Below the pieces are notes generated by a model. That model saw only the letters and a list, made by a program, of their open reading frames with translations, made no database searches and had not been told where the DNA came from. The position numbers and the translations under genes were made by a program. Source: Phycisphaerales bacterium UBA7800 (GTDB taxonomy: Bacteria; Planctomycetota; Phycisphaerae; Phycisphaerales; Phycisphaeraceae). Taken from it: a stretch of 64,000 nucleotides of DNA. The stretch covers positions 127,595 through 191,594 of the forward strand of contig DLCK01000076.1 in assembly GCA_002480565.1 (NCBI GenBank), written 5' to 3'. Of this stretch, positions 1 through 15,000 are shown in pieces. Numbering within the stretch: position 1 is the first letter of the stretch; each line of letters starts with the position of its first letter.

Positions 1-3000
1 CTGAGTCGAACAACCTGGTGGTCATGGATGATTCACTTAACGGCGATGCGTCCACCACAGGCCGTCGACGTCTGGTCTTTGTGGATGTCAATGCACCGAC
101 TCATTCAGTGCAGGCAACATATCCAGGTGCGATCTCTGATCGTCTTCAAGGTTATGCATCCACCCTTGATGGCACGTATTATTCGATCTTCGACAATACT
201 GCCGTCGATGGTGGTTTGACCAACAATCAACTCTTCCGTTCACTTGCCGACAATGCCCCGAACATGGCAGTCAACGGTGACCTGGGTGATAACTACGAAT
301 TCTCAGCCATCGCGGTGACACCTGATACCATTGACGGCCCGGGTGTGGTCTATGCAATCAATACCGATACAGAAGGTGGCACCGAGCTTTACGTTCTGGA
401 TGATGATCGTGAAACGGCATCGGCTGCCCGATACCTTGGGCAGATTACCGACAAGTTCGGCGCAGCCATTACCGACATTCTCTCGATGGACTCAGATGAA
501 AACGGCATACTCCATCTGGTCGGTTTTAACAGCCAGGCTCCCAACCCAACCACCACCGTTGGCCAGACCAGTGAATACACTGCCATCAGCGAAGATTTTG
601 AACCCATTGCCATGACCGTGACTGACTCAGGTCGTATCTTTGTGGTCAATGACAACGGTTCGGATACCGACGGCGATGGCAAAAAGGATTACTCGCTGCT
701 CGAAATCACACGTACTGCCAATCTCACCGGCGGTATTGTGACCTCCATCATCAACCATGGCATCATCCAAGACCCCAACGATGCTCAACTCGGTGAAGAT
801 ATCCAGAATATCTACACCATCGAAACGGACCCTGTCACCGGTAAACTCTACACCGTCGGAACCAAGGGTTCATCTGACTCACAACAACTCTTTGAAATCA
901 ACCCGATTAACGGCGTAGCCCAAGCGGTCGGTACGCTCTACGATGAAGATGGCAATCAAATCACAAACGCAATCAAAGCTCTGGCTGCGCAAGAAGTCAC
1001 CGACGAAGTCCCTGATCAATTGGATACCGTGTGGGTGATTGATGCCTCGGGTAGCACGATAGCAAACTTCGGCGGTACAGCGGTTGGTGACGTGAATGGT
1101 GATGGTTTATCCAACACGATTCTGGATGCTGAACTGGCTGCTTTGATCAACCTCAACCAGCAACTCATCGACCAAGGCCAAGGGAACGACGCTGAAATTT
1201 CAATTGTGATTTTCGGTACCCAAGCTGCCATAGTCGACATGGACCCATCCACGCCAACTGAGTTTGAAATTGTTGCCACACCTTCTCAGGATTTTGATGG
1301 CAACGGTGTCCCGGACATCGTGGATATTCTTCAGAGTATTCAAATTGACCTGTCTCAATCCACGATTGGTTCTGGCACCAATTACGAAGATGCTTTGCAG
1401 AAAGCAACCTCAGTCTTTGAACAACGTGGAACGGTTTCAGGTGACGGCGTTTTGGTCTTCCTCTCTGATGGGATCCCCAGTGTCGGTAACCTTGATGGCA
1501 ATAATGAAGGTAATGATGACCCTGTCTTGGGTATAGCAGATGAATTTGCCTATGGTGATGAAGTCTCTGAACTGCTGAATATGGGCATTGAGCTCAATGC
1601 TTATTCCGTGGGTGACAGTGCTGCTTTAGGCAATCTGCAGGTGATCGATCCTGATGCCATTTTGGTCAATACCACCGATGAACTGACCGGCTCCCTGGAA
1701 CAAGCTGTCAACGTCGGCTTTGTGGAATTCCTGGCGGTCATGAACGGAGCAACATCAACTGATGCTCAATCATTAATTGAGATCAACATTAATCCCATCG
1801 ACATTGATGGCGATACCAACTTTGAAGAAATTCGTGTAGCCAATCGTGGCAATATCGAATATGACATTGATACGACCACAACGGATCAGACGACCAATAT
1901 CGTTGACTTTGACTTTAATGCTCAGGGTGAATTGATTGCCATCGAAGAGCATGACTTTAGCGGTGGTGCCAATGATGGCTTGCGTGCCTTGCTGTTGATT
2001 GATCAGGATAACCCTGCCACAGAGTCACGATTAACGACAGACTTTGGTGCAGTGGATGGCGACCTGATGGGTTACGCTTCAGACGAAGCGGGTCGCTTCT
2101 ACAGTATTCTGGATTCCGATGATCAGACGAATCTTGATTTGTGGACAAATGCCAGCATTCTGTACACGATTAATCCTGATGACCTTAACGGCCCCGATGC
2201 CACGCCCAGTGCGTTCCTAGATTCGGATGCCGATGGCGTGCCTGATCTGTATGACGCGATTGATGCCAACGGTGACGGACTCGCTGAGGAAGTCATTGCC
2301 ACCCCGGTAACGACGCTTAGTCGTCCCAATCCTTTGAGCACGGACTATGTGCCGATCACCACAGTGCAGAACATTATCAGTTCGGGTACGGCATCGTTGA
2401 GCCTTACGAACCTGACGCTTACCAACTATCTCAATAGTCTTGACGGACTCGTTAGTTCTGTAATTCGTTTCGATGGTCAACCTTTGGATGGTGAGACCAT
2501 TGAACTTTATGACGGCTATCTGACATATGTCTTTGAGTTTGATAACAACAACAGTGTTGGCACCTCAGACATCAACGGCAGTGTCGGTGTCTCGAATACC
2601 AACATTGCAATTGGTTCCAGTGCTGCTGAAACCATGCAGAACCTTGTTGATGCCCTGACAGATCAGAGCGTTGCAGTGTCTATCGACCCTTCAACGGTTG
2701 GTACGGTCGCGCAATTGATCCTGCATTACAACGATAGCGACAGCACCATTGAAATGGCTCAAAGCTTGAGTCTCGCACATAATGTGCTGACCACCGGTAT
2801 CAATGAATCCAGTACGTTGACCTTTAACAGCAACCCGCTGGCCAGTCAGTCGATCACCATTAACGATGGTTTTAACAGCTTTGTGATTGTGTTTGGTACG
2901 GATGTCGCCATCGGTGGTACCGAAACGGATACACGTGACAATCTGTTTAGTTATATCAACAACTCTGCGAACGGTATTCAAGCAACCGCAACCGTAGTCG

Positions 3001-6000
3001 GTACTGATGGCCTGACCATCACCTACAACTCCGAAATCGGCATCATCACAGACAGCAGTGATATCACCATCACAGGATTTAGTTCCTCGGCAACAGGTGA
3101 TGTGGTCCGTGGCACGATCACACTCAGTGACAATCCCACAGACGGCCAAACCATTACCATCAACGATGGCTTTAACACGGTTACCTTCGAATTTGATGCA
3201 TCTGACCCGCAGACCATCACATTGGGGGATATCAATCCTGCCATCGACTTGAACACATCGTTTACCGTGACACGTGCTGATGGTGTGAACAACTTTGTCG
3301 TGGATACCTCCGGCGGTGTCCTTACTTCGAGTAGTTCCGTCCAGGATTTGCTTGACCTGATTAATGAAGCAGCAGCCAACCTGCCTGTTGCAACGGTAAC
3401 CTATAGTGGCTTGCCCAATGAAGGTCAATATCTTCAAATCAATGATGGAACCAATGAAGTCATCTTTGAATTTGATATCAATGATGCCTTTGATGAAACC
3501 ACCCCCCTGGGTTCACTCAATGCGGGCAACGGTCTGAATCTGACTCAGGCCTTTGAAGTGACTTATGAAGACGGTTTAACCCGATCCATCGATCTGTCCT
3601 CACTGTCAAGTACTGATACGGTTCAGGACTTGTTAAACCTGCTTAACCTTGCTCGCGCGGGTGTTGATTTCACCGGCACAATCAGCCTGACTGACGGCGA
3701 CACACTTGTACTGAATGACGGTACAACTTCGGTGACGTTTGAACTTGATGCAGGGATCACCACCACAACCACACTTGATGAACTGAATAATGGTACTGGC
3801 GTCAATCTGAGTATCCCCTTCATTGTGACACTCAGCAGTGGCGCAGTGATTGATATGGACCTTTCGGCATTGGATGGGACTGCTGGCACCACCGATACCG
3901 TTGCGGACCTCATTGCCTTGATCGAACAACAACGTGCGGTCATCAGCTTCAACAACAATGCAACCGATGGTGAAACCGTCACCATCTCCGATGGCACCAA
4001 CTCCTTCACGTTCGAATTCTCCGATGGTGCCATCAGCGATGTCATGCTTATCGGCGATCTCAATGACGGGGCTGGTGTTGATCTGTCCAATACCTTTGAT
4101 GTGGTTCTTGGGGATGGGACAACCTACACCCTGGACCTCTCATCGTTGAGTTCAACAAGCACAGTCGGTGAACTGCGTGACTTACTTAATGCTTCACGTG
4201 TATCAATCACACTTACCGACAATCTTTCCGACGGTGATTACATCACAATCAATGATGGTACCGATGATTACATCTTTGAATTCGACAGTGGCAAGCTCCA
4301 AGCCACCGACCTGTTGGTGAATTTGGCTTCTGACAATAACCTTGTTGTAACCGAAGCTCTCACCATTACACGTTCGGATGCTACAGCCATTGTGCTTGCT
4401 GCAAACACGTTTAGCAGTTCAAGTACAGTTCAGGATCTGCTTAATGCGATCAATACCGCATCAACGAATAAGCCCCAGGCTACGCTAAGTCTGAGCAACC
4501 TGCCGTCAGCAGGTGAAACAGTAACCATCACCGTCGGCGAAGACGATTACACTTTCACGTTTGTCAATAAGAACGTTGGTAGTGAAGCTGCCAATGAAGT
4601 CTCCATTCGCCAGCCCCTGGGTAGTGGTACAGATGCAGTGATCGACACCATTCTTGAATCTCTGGCTGACAAGATCGCTTCATTGGCATTGACTGATGGT
4701 ACGATCAGCACCGGTATTGTCGGGACCGTGATCACGTTGACATACAACGCCAATGCAAACACGACCGCCCCAACTTTGGCAATTGCTGAAACAGGTTCGG
4801 ATATCACTGCAACCAACTGGGCTAATCTTACCGCTCAGATTAATGATGCAGGCACCGGGATCAACCTTGTCGATGCAACAGGTATCACAACCACAGTGAC
4901 TCCCACGGCGTTGATCACCTTCCTTGGCCTTAATTCAGGCGTGGTTGATACCGATGGTGTTGGCGTTATTGCTGGCAGTGATGTGACCGTGACCCGTGTC
5001 CTTGGACAGGATCAGACGGCAGCCAATACTGTGGTCACTGCCGTGCAGTTGGCTTATGACGTTAATGGTGATGTGGACTACGAAGCCACCTTAGCCAACC
5101 TATACACCGCGATTGATACCCAGTCTGCTCTGGATGACATGTCGGTAAACGACACACTTGTCAGTGGTGATACGGTTCTGACGTTCACCGATGCCGGTGG
5201 CACTTTGGTTGATGTGACCTATGACGATGTGGATGATGTTGACGCCCCGTTAACTGTTGCTTTTGCATCGGTGATTGACGTCTCCATCAATTCCGACGCC
5301 GTTGGATTGGATGTGGTAGATCAATCTGGTGGTATTGCCGACATGGTAATCCAAACCAATACCACCACCAGCGAGCTTGGCATCGCAGGTACCGCAAACG
5401 GTACATTGGAAGGCCAAACCATCAGCACCACTGATGGCATTGCCAGCACAAGTGATGGTGCGATTGCAGTGGGCAACACCATTGCCGACTCAATGGATAA
5501 TCTGATTGCAGCAATCAACACGCAGTTTGCTTCTCTATTGGTTGCTGATGATGTGGCCAACAATGACACCCGTGTGACGATTCGCGATGACTCTGGCAAT
5601 AATCTTTATGCCGTCACCATCAACAGCACGCACTTCTCATCCACTGACTTTACCGCTGTTTATTCCGACCTTGCCAGTGCTTTTGAAGGCAATACCACCG
5701 ATGAGTACGGCAGCATCACCATCACCGATACTGCGGGTGACGGAGATACCATCACCATCTATGACGGCACCAACACCCCGGTGATCTTCGAGTTTGATGC
5801 AGGTGAATTTGATGGGGCCAATCTCATCGGAGACCTGCGTGATGGTGCAGGCATTGACCTTGACCAGCAATTCGATGTGACCCTTGCTGATGGCACTTTC
5901 TTTACTGTTGATCTTTCGAGCTTGTCTCAAACGGATACTGTTCAAGCCCTCCTGAATATGATCAGTGCTCAACGCGCACAGATGAGTGTATCCAGCGGAC

Positions 6001-9000
6001 TCAATGATGGCGATACCATCACGGTTACCGTTGATAACGGTAGTGGCAATGTGGACTTTGTCTTTGAAATTGACAGTGGTATCCAAACGGACACACTGTT
6101 AAGCGAAATCAATAGTGGTGCCGGTATTACTGACTTTACGGGCTTTACCATTACTCGTCAGGACGGCGTGGTGATCACCATCTCCGATGCGGATATTGCC
6201 ACTGCGGGCCTTTCGTCTGCGACTGCCACTGTAGCTGATCTGCTTGAACTGATTAACGATCACGCAGACAATGGTTTTTCATCCACTATCACGTTGACCA
6301 ATCAGCCACTCAGCGGTGAAACCATCACGATCAACGGGACGATTTTTGAATTCTACAACACTGGCGGCACAGTCAGTGGAACCAATACCGCTGTTCTGAT
6401 CGGTGATACGACTGTTGATACTGCAACCAATCTAGCTGCAGGTATCAATGCTCTGACAGATGTCACCAGTACGCACACCGGTCTTGAAGGAACCAATGCT
6501 TATGTGACTGTGACTTCATCTGCAACCTTTACGGTGACCGATGAAAACAGCGCGTTTATGGTTGTCTCCTCACAGGGACAACTTGTCGCTCAGATTAATG
6601 CTACCAATACCGGAATCGACTTGGTGGATCACACCACAGGTCTCCCCACATTAACTGTGACAGCTATTGCAGGTGGTTCGAGTCTGGCTGATGAAATTGG
6701 CATTGCTGGTGTCGATGGCGTGCTGGATACCGACGTCGATGGCACGCTTAACGGCACAGCCATCAGTCCTGCATTATCCAATCCAGGTGCCAACAATGTG
6801 GAACTCGGTGCCACGTTGGCAGAAACCATCGACAACCTGATGCTTGTGATCAACAACCTTGGTAATCCCAATTTGGATGTCACGGTTGAGAATCTCGAAG
6901 GTGAAATCCTCACCTTCGTCAACCCCAATGGTACAGGTGTCCAGGTCAGTTACAGCTTCGGTGTGACCCCTGTGGTTGAAGCATTCGCCGGTGTTACGGC
7001 AACAATCAACTCACTGAATCTCGGTATCAATATCACCGACGTCAGCACATCCGTTGACTCTGCGGTGCTAACCATCGAGTCCACCAACACCACCGAGGAT
7101 TTGGGGATTGCAGGTCTTGATGGCACAGCTGACGCGTCTGTCGACGGCACAATTTATGGCGACACACTGTCTGCACTTGTTGGACTTAACAGCACGGTCT
7201 TCTTCACCGAATCCACACAACTCGGAAGCCTCCGGGATGGCAACGGAATCGATACCTCCGTCCCATTTGAAGTTACTTTCCAGGATGGTAGTGTTCGTAC
7301 CTATGACCTTTCAAGTCTCACTGCGACATCCACCGTGGCAGATTTACTTGAACTTATTGGTTATGCACGTGGCACGCTGGAACTATCAGCCAATCTTGAT
7401 GACAGTGATACCATCACTGTGAATGACGGCACTACGGAAGTGACCTTTGAAATTAACACTGGTATTTATGGCACCACCGTACTGGGTGTGGGCGGATCAA
7501 ATGACGGTATTAATATCAGCACCTTTGAAGACATCAATGTGCGACTTGCAAACGGCGATGTCTTGACCATTATTGGATCCGCTCTTACGGGTACAGACAC
7601 CGTTGCGGACTTCATTAATGCGGTTACCAATGCTCAGGATTCTGGATCAGTGGCAAACGGCGGTCGCCTGGTCGCTACAGTCAATGCCACCAACACGGGT
7701 ATCACACTGACGGATACCACAACGGGCAGCACCCTCTTTGAGGTCGTTACCTCCAGTGCTGATACGGGACTTTCTGTTGGACTTGGTCTACACCAGACAG
7801 ATGACACAGGCGTCGATGGTGTCATTGACGGATTGGACATTACCCCTGCTCTAACCGTAGTCGGAAATACTGCCGTGATTCGTGGTGAGGATCGTGCAGA
7901 AACGGTTGCCAACATCATTGCAGCAATCAACAATGCCAATCTCAATGTTCAGGCAACGGACATCGGAAGTACTGGCACAACCATCACGCTGCGTCAGACC
8001 GACACTGCAGCTAATTCATCCCTTACAGGCAGTGGTGCCAATCTCACAGTGGCTGATTTTGCAACTCTCACTGCCAGTATTGATACCGCAGGCTTGAGTC
8101 TTAATCTTGCAGACAACAGTACCGACAACGGTACAACTTTGTCGATTGCTTCAAGCACCACTTCAAACCAATTGGGACTCAGTGGTATTGATGGCACAGA
8201 CGATCAGGACAGCGCAGAAGACGGTACTTTCAGCGGCCGCAACATCACCGATGTCGTTCGCGTCCAGACCGGTTGGAGCCGACAGGAGTCCACTGCCAAT
8301 TTACTTGCAGCAATTGCAGCATCGGGTCTGGATATCGATGCAACTCTCACAGCAACTGGCCATCTGTCCTTGGTTGATAGCGATACCGTGGTCGATACAC
8401 AATCACCGTATATCACGGTCAGTTCGGCGGGTAACATTACCGGCGTCGATTTTGCAACACGCTATGCCGATGTTGATGGCACGATCGACAGCCTGCTTTT
8501 GTGGGATGAAACCGGCGGAACCAGCAGTATTCAGGTCTCCGGCAGTGATACGACAACGAGCAACAGCCTCGGTCTGACCGGCGTAGGCATTGGCAGTATT
8601 CTCCAAGGTTCGGAACTGGGCTTGGCGTTAACGGATGCCAACAATATCGGAATCCGTATCTATGATGATATTGCAGATGTCATCACTGCTTTGACTACTG
8701 CGATCAACGCTCAGGGACTGAACCTCACTGCCGTTGCGACAGACACTGAAAATGGATCGATGATCTCCATCGTACATGCCAGTTCCACAAGTACAGCAGT
8801 AGTAGCTGGTATCTCCGCAACAGGTACTGGAAGCTTGAGCGGCCTGGTGGCCAACTTTGCCACATTGACTTCTGTGATCGAAAGCGACGCAGGCTATAAC
8901 AACACCTATCTGGTGATCACCGATGATACGACAGGTGCGGGTACCTTAGAGTTTGAAATCAACGATACAACCAAGGCCTTGGGCATTGCAGGTATCGATG

Positions 9001-12000
9001 AAATTCACGAGACCGATGGTACAGTAGGACAATTCACCGGCAATAACATTGCTTCGACAATCAACAATGTTGGTGCTGTTGAGGTGCTTTGGGTTGATGG
9101 CGATCTGACCGCGAGCCTGGATAATTTGGTTGCCGCTATCAATACCGCTAATACAGCAGGTGACATCGATGTCACGGCACAGCGAGTGGGTACGGAAATC
9201 TTCATCAAGCATGACACGCAGGATGCTGATCTTTCGACTTTGAGCTTGGCCACATCGGATACCGTGAATGTAGCGTTGACTGACTTTACACGCGTGACCG
9301 CCAGTATCACCGGCGACGGTACTGGTGGATACAACGTGGTCATCACTGATAACGATGCAAATGCAGCAGCCAATGGCGGTCTTGCGATCACCAGCTCCGG
9401 TGCGAATTCAGCTGCTGACAGTCTTGGATTGGTCAAGGCCGATGCCGCTGACGGAACCGATGGTGTTATCACCGGCACCGCAGACTTCCTGGATTCAAGC
9501 TACGTCGGCGGTAACATCCCCGTGTTGCTGGCGGCCGATTTTGCAGACACTTTGACCAATCTCATTGATACGATCAATGCTCAAAATGCTGCAGGTAATC
9601 TGTTCGCTACAGCAGTTCAATCTGGTAGCGGTCAACTGTCTGTGATTGCTCAGCAAAACGGCTTGGGTGCCAACTACGACATCGTCGACACTGCGATCAA
9701 CTCTGCAGGTAACGACGAACTGTTCATGATCGATCAGACCAATGACACCTTGCGTCTGTTTAGCGTCACACGTGATGCGAGCTTCGGGTATATCACCTCT
9801 GTTAATGAAATAGGTGGTATTGTCGTTGCTGCAACAGACTCCACAGGCACCGCTGATGCTGATGCTGGCAAGACGATTTACAACGTCAATGCTGTAGACT
9901 TTGATGGTGTGCATGATGGCATCATGTATATCATCGGCAGTGTGGATCGTACGGACCATGTTTATGACAATGGTTCCACCACAGCAACCGAACAGTGGGA
10001 TGAAATGCTCGAACTCTTCCGCGTGGACACCACCACCGGCGAGGCGACTTCTCTTGGCTTACTGACCGATGTTGATGGTGAGAACTACTCGGCTGCGGAT
10101 TACCAGATCAACGCAATTGCAAGTGATCCGGATCCAAATGTCGACCCGTCTAACAATGAGTATTCCAACCTCTATGCTGTATTACGCCATGGTGCAGTTG
10201 ACACGTTGATTGTGATCAATGTGGATCCAGCATCAACACAACGAGCGACCTTCATTGACCGCGGTGAGTTTAAGGTTGATAACGGCACGAGCAACACAAA
10301 CATCACTGCGATGGACTTCGTTGTTGAGTACGAACGTTTTGGCATCTATCTCGAACGTGCCTTGGTGATGGTGGATGAAGTTGAAGTCAATGCATCAACA
10401 AATGAAGTGGAACGTCAAATCCTTCGCTTCCCGGTGTATTCACTTGAACATGTTGACAACAACACTGTGACGACTTCGACCACATTTGATCCTTCAACGG
10501 ATACACAGAAAATCCTTGAACAGAACGTAGTCCGTACGAGCCTTGACGGCTATTCATCCGACTCTCAAGGCATCTTCTTTAGTGTGATGGATCAGGGCGA
10601 CACAACCCAGGCCGACACACTCTGGACCAGCCAACAATACATCGCCATTGCCGCTCAGGTACAGGGACTTAGCTTCCAGACTGCTGATGGTAATCCTGAC
10701 AATGACTTCTACACCCTTATTAACTTTGAAGGTCAGGCGACTCCATTCACCACAGATGTCTCTCGCCCCACGCCTCCCAATGGTCATATTATCGAGATGC
10801 AGCAAGCTTTTGCGGAACTGGATCTGACCACCGGTCGCTTCACTGATCCAGTTCAACTCTTAAGTGCCAATGGGTTCAATCCATTGAGTATCAGTGATTT
10901 TGATATCAATGCAGCAGGTAAGATTATCGGTATTGATAAGTCCGGCGGTGAAGGTAATACCCGACTGGTCCAGATCGACACTGATGCACTTTACAATGAA
11001 GAACGTGAACTGATGTTCACCAATGAAACAGGCACAGATACCATCAATATCAAAGTGCCATCTATCCTCGTTCACACCATCACTGAAGATGGTGCCGTGG
11101 ATGACAACCTTGTGGGCTATGCTTCATCCTACGATTTAAATGGTGAAGTCTACTTCTATTCGATCTTCGATAACGCGCAGATGAATAACCTTCTGCTGCG
11201 TAGTTACAACGACAATGGTGTCGGCAACGCGGTCAATGACGTTGATCACCTTCCCATGCCCTCACTCACCGGGGAACTCACTGGCAACTTCGACATTGAA
11301 GCGATGGCCATTATTGGTGTCCAGGATGAGTATGGTAATGACCGGATTTTCTTCTTTGATGACACCTCTACGGCCATTGGAAGCAACAACCCATTTAACC
11401 CCTACAACTACTCGCCTATCGCTTTGAATCAAGTGGTCCGTGATGCCAACGGCAATGTTGTAGGCAGTACCACCATTGGTAATGTGGTCGATGAATTCGG
11501 CAGTCAGATTCATTCGATCTTTGATGCTGCTACCGATCCCACCGACCCATTGATCCCGACACTCACTCCAGCGCGACCGTTGGATCTGTCGGGTCTGTTG
11601 GCTGACAGTGGTTCTGGATCCGGTGGCATAGACAATACAACTTCGCCTGATACCTTTGATATCGTGTTGAATATTTCAGGCGATTTAACTGATGCCCACA
11701 TTGCTGCTTTTGTTGCTGCCGTGGACTTCTGGGAATCAGTGATTACTGCAGACCTTCCAAGTCATGTGGATAGTAATGGTATTCTTGTTGATGACTTGAT
11801 CATTGATGCATCAGGTGTCTTTATTGATGGTCCTCTTGGAATTTTAGGTCAGGCCGGCCCGACTGAAATCCGCGATGCGGCTGATAATTACCTGCCGCTT
11901 CGAGGCATCATGCAATTTGACACTGATGACCTTGACTTCATGGTTGCTAACGGTTCATTGACCGATGTCATCATCCATGAAATGGGACATGTTCTGGGGA

Positions 12001-15000
12001 TAGGTACGCTTTGGGACTTCCAGGGCTTGCTTGATGACAGTGACCTGGCTAACCCGTACTTTACTGGTGCCCAGGCGACTGCTGCATATGAATCCATCTT
12101 TGGCTTATCAGGAACAGCAGGCGTACCTGTTGAACAAGATGGCGGCCCCGGTACAGCTTATGCTCACTGGGATGAAGAAACCTTTGATAACGAGTTGATG
12201 ACCGGTTATATCAACAATGGTGTCAACCCTGTAAGTCTGATCACCATTGCTTCCCTGGCTGACCAGGGATACACCGTGGATGTCACAAAGGCTGAAGCTT
12301 ATTCACCTCCATCATCCCTTTCTGGACTCATGGTGGGTGTCGATGCTGAGGATATGATTTACCTTGGTGGTGATGCTCTGATTTATGATGAAAATACGGC
12401 TGGACTTTCCGGCTCGTATCTTGATTCACCCAACTACAGTCATCTGGTCTCCCACAATGATGGTTCGGTTTTTGTGATCACTGGTACCGGCCTGGGGGCA
12501 ACACTCAGTCAAATTCCAGTGACCAATACCTCAACGATTAATACGATCGCCAACATCAGTGATTCGAATGCTCTAACACAGTTGCTACAAGTAACAGCTG
12601 TTGAAGCTGATCCGACCAACGATTCAAACAACACCATTTACGGTGTCGGATCGACGGTTGATGCTTTGTTACCAACTGACCTGCTTACTGCTGTTGATCT
12701 GAATGTTCAGGCTTTGACTGTGGTCAGTGATAATACAGTATTTATCGTGTCACTTAACGATAACAACACGTCGGGTGACACCACTGATGACTACTTCGAA
12801 TTATGGCGTGTGACTCGGGACAGTACAGGTACAGCTACCAGCACAGCAAGCATCGGACGTATCGTGGATGCAGATGGGAATCCGATTACGGAAATTAATT
12901 CCATTGCTTCTGATTCAACGGGCCAGCTTTATGTTGTGGGATACAACGCTGATGAACCGATCACCAACGTCAACGTCGGCGATGACTTTGGTGGTGACTT
13001 TGATGTCGTAGGTATCACCGCAGATGGTCAAAACGAAATCTTTGCAATGAATCTCGACCGTGGCCCGTACATCGGTCTGTACAACATCAACCGTGACACT
13101 GATGGTTCACTATCGGATTCAGATGCCTACACATTCCTGGCCAACGTGACCGACTCGGTTAACGGCTTCCCATTGCTTAATGTCCGCGCCCTGGCTGACG
13201 ACGGTAATGGACTCTTCGCATTGGGCTATTCACCTGACCAATTGATCCCGACCAATGCACTGGGTGGGTCGGGTACAGCAGTTGTCGATGATAATGGTAC
13301 TCCGGTTTTCACCTCGACTGAAAATCTCCAAGGTCTTGCCATCACCATCGGTGACGAACTGCTTGCTGTTGACTTGCGTTCCAATGGTTTGACGTATCTT
13401 TACAAGGTCGATCGCGATCCGACGACAAAGGTTGTCACCGCCATCACCCTTGTGGACGTCGTAAACAATTCCGGCCAGGCGATTCTTGGATTAACTGACA
13501 TTGAAGCGGGTGAGTTTGATGATTTTCTCGTGAGTGTCGGTTATGCGGATGGTGCGTTACTGCCAAGCAACCTGCTGCAAAACATAAGCACTTTATTGGA
13601 TGTCCGCGCACTTGCAGTGACTGATGATGGCGACTTCTATGTGGTCTATAAAGCCAGTGACCAGAAGTTCCATATGGCATTCCTTGATGTCCAAACTGAT
13701 AATACCTTTACCTTCAATGATGTGGGTATCATCTCCGACACCGCTGACAATGAAATCTTTGATATCGGAGCGCTTGAAGAAAATAACGGCACAGTGTTCC
13801 TCGTAGGTGTTTCGGCATCTGACCTGTTACCGAGCCTCAGTAATATTGTCACTGATGACAACAATCAATTTGATCTGGGGACCAATTACAGTGTGACCGC
13901 CATCAGTGCGACCAACTCAGACAAAAACATCTTTGCGATCAACAACGAGCAGAGCTCAGCACTTTACGAAGTGTCACGAGACGCATCCACAGGTGCGATC
14001 ACTTCATTTACTCGAATCGGCGCAATCACTGATGCCTTTGGTAATGCCTATGTCGATATCGAATCCATGGATTATGATCCCCAAGCCGACTTGATGACAG
14101 CCATCGGTATCAGCGGTTTGGACTTGGTTCCCACCGTTGTGCAGACTGTTGATCTCACGGGTGAAGACATTGCTTCGATCACCGTCATTGATGACGTGTT
14201 CTATGCAGTGGTTCATATTCCCACCGGTTATAGCCTTATCTCCTTCCAGGCTGACGATGGTGATTCACTGGCTTCCAATGACATCACTGTTCTTGGTAAC
14301 GTCACTGATACTTCTGGCAGTATGGTCTTTGATATTGTCTCCATGGAAGGCGTTGATGGCACTGATGAATTGTTGCTCGTTGGGTTGACCGCTGATCAAA
14401 TCAGTCCTGACGGCACCGTTACAAGTGATCTCACAGGTGGTGGAATTGGTGAAAACCTTTCAGGTCTGACCAGCATTGCAGCGGTCTCCAACGATGATCT
14501 GCTGGCAATTAACGACGATGCATCAGGTGTGCTTTACCGCATCACCCGCAATGCTGTTACCGGCAATCTCAACAGCTTCACGCAAGTCGGTGCAATCATT
14601 GATCAAAACGGCGGTGGCGTCCTTGCTATCAGCGGCCTGGACACAGACACCAATGATTTGTTGCACACCATCGGTCAGGTGAGTTCTGCTTTGGTCCCCA
14701 CCACCAATGTTGGTGGCACGCTACTTGACTCCCTCACTGACGTGATTGATGGCGACTATGACATTCAATCTCTGTCCATCGATCCTTCAACGGGTTACAT
14801 CTTCTTCGTTGATGCCAATGGTTCGACGTATGATTTGTATATTGCAGTCCCCGCATCTGACGGTTCGATTGCCAGTGTCCAGATTGTGGGCACCATGTCG
14901 ACGCAGGACGCTGGTGGTGACATTCCAGTCATGGGTATCCGTGCCATGGACAGTGCCAATACAGGCACTGCTCAGGATGTGACCATTTACGCCATCGGCA

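Noticed and set aside
18..26. GTG at 18 or ATG at 24 as the start of the giant gene
   Set aside because: The frame stays open to position 3, there is no ribosome site, and no signal peptide follows; the start must lie outside the window.
2691..3437. 248-codon open frame on the minus strand inside the giant gene
   Set aside because: It lies opposite a clear repeat-coding region, has no ribosome site or known domain, and looks like a mirror of the Asp/Thr-rich repeats.
2370..9705. CRISPR or DNA tandem array
   Set aside because: The repetition is in protein sequence; DNA copies are diverged and no equal spacers exist.
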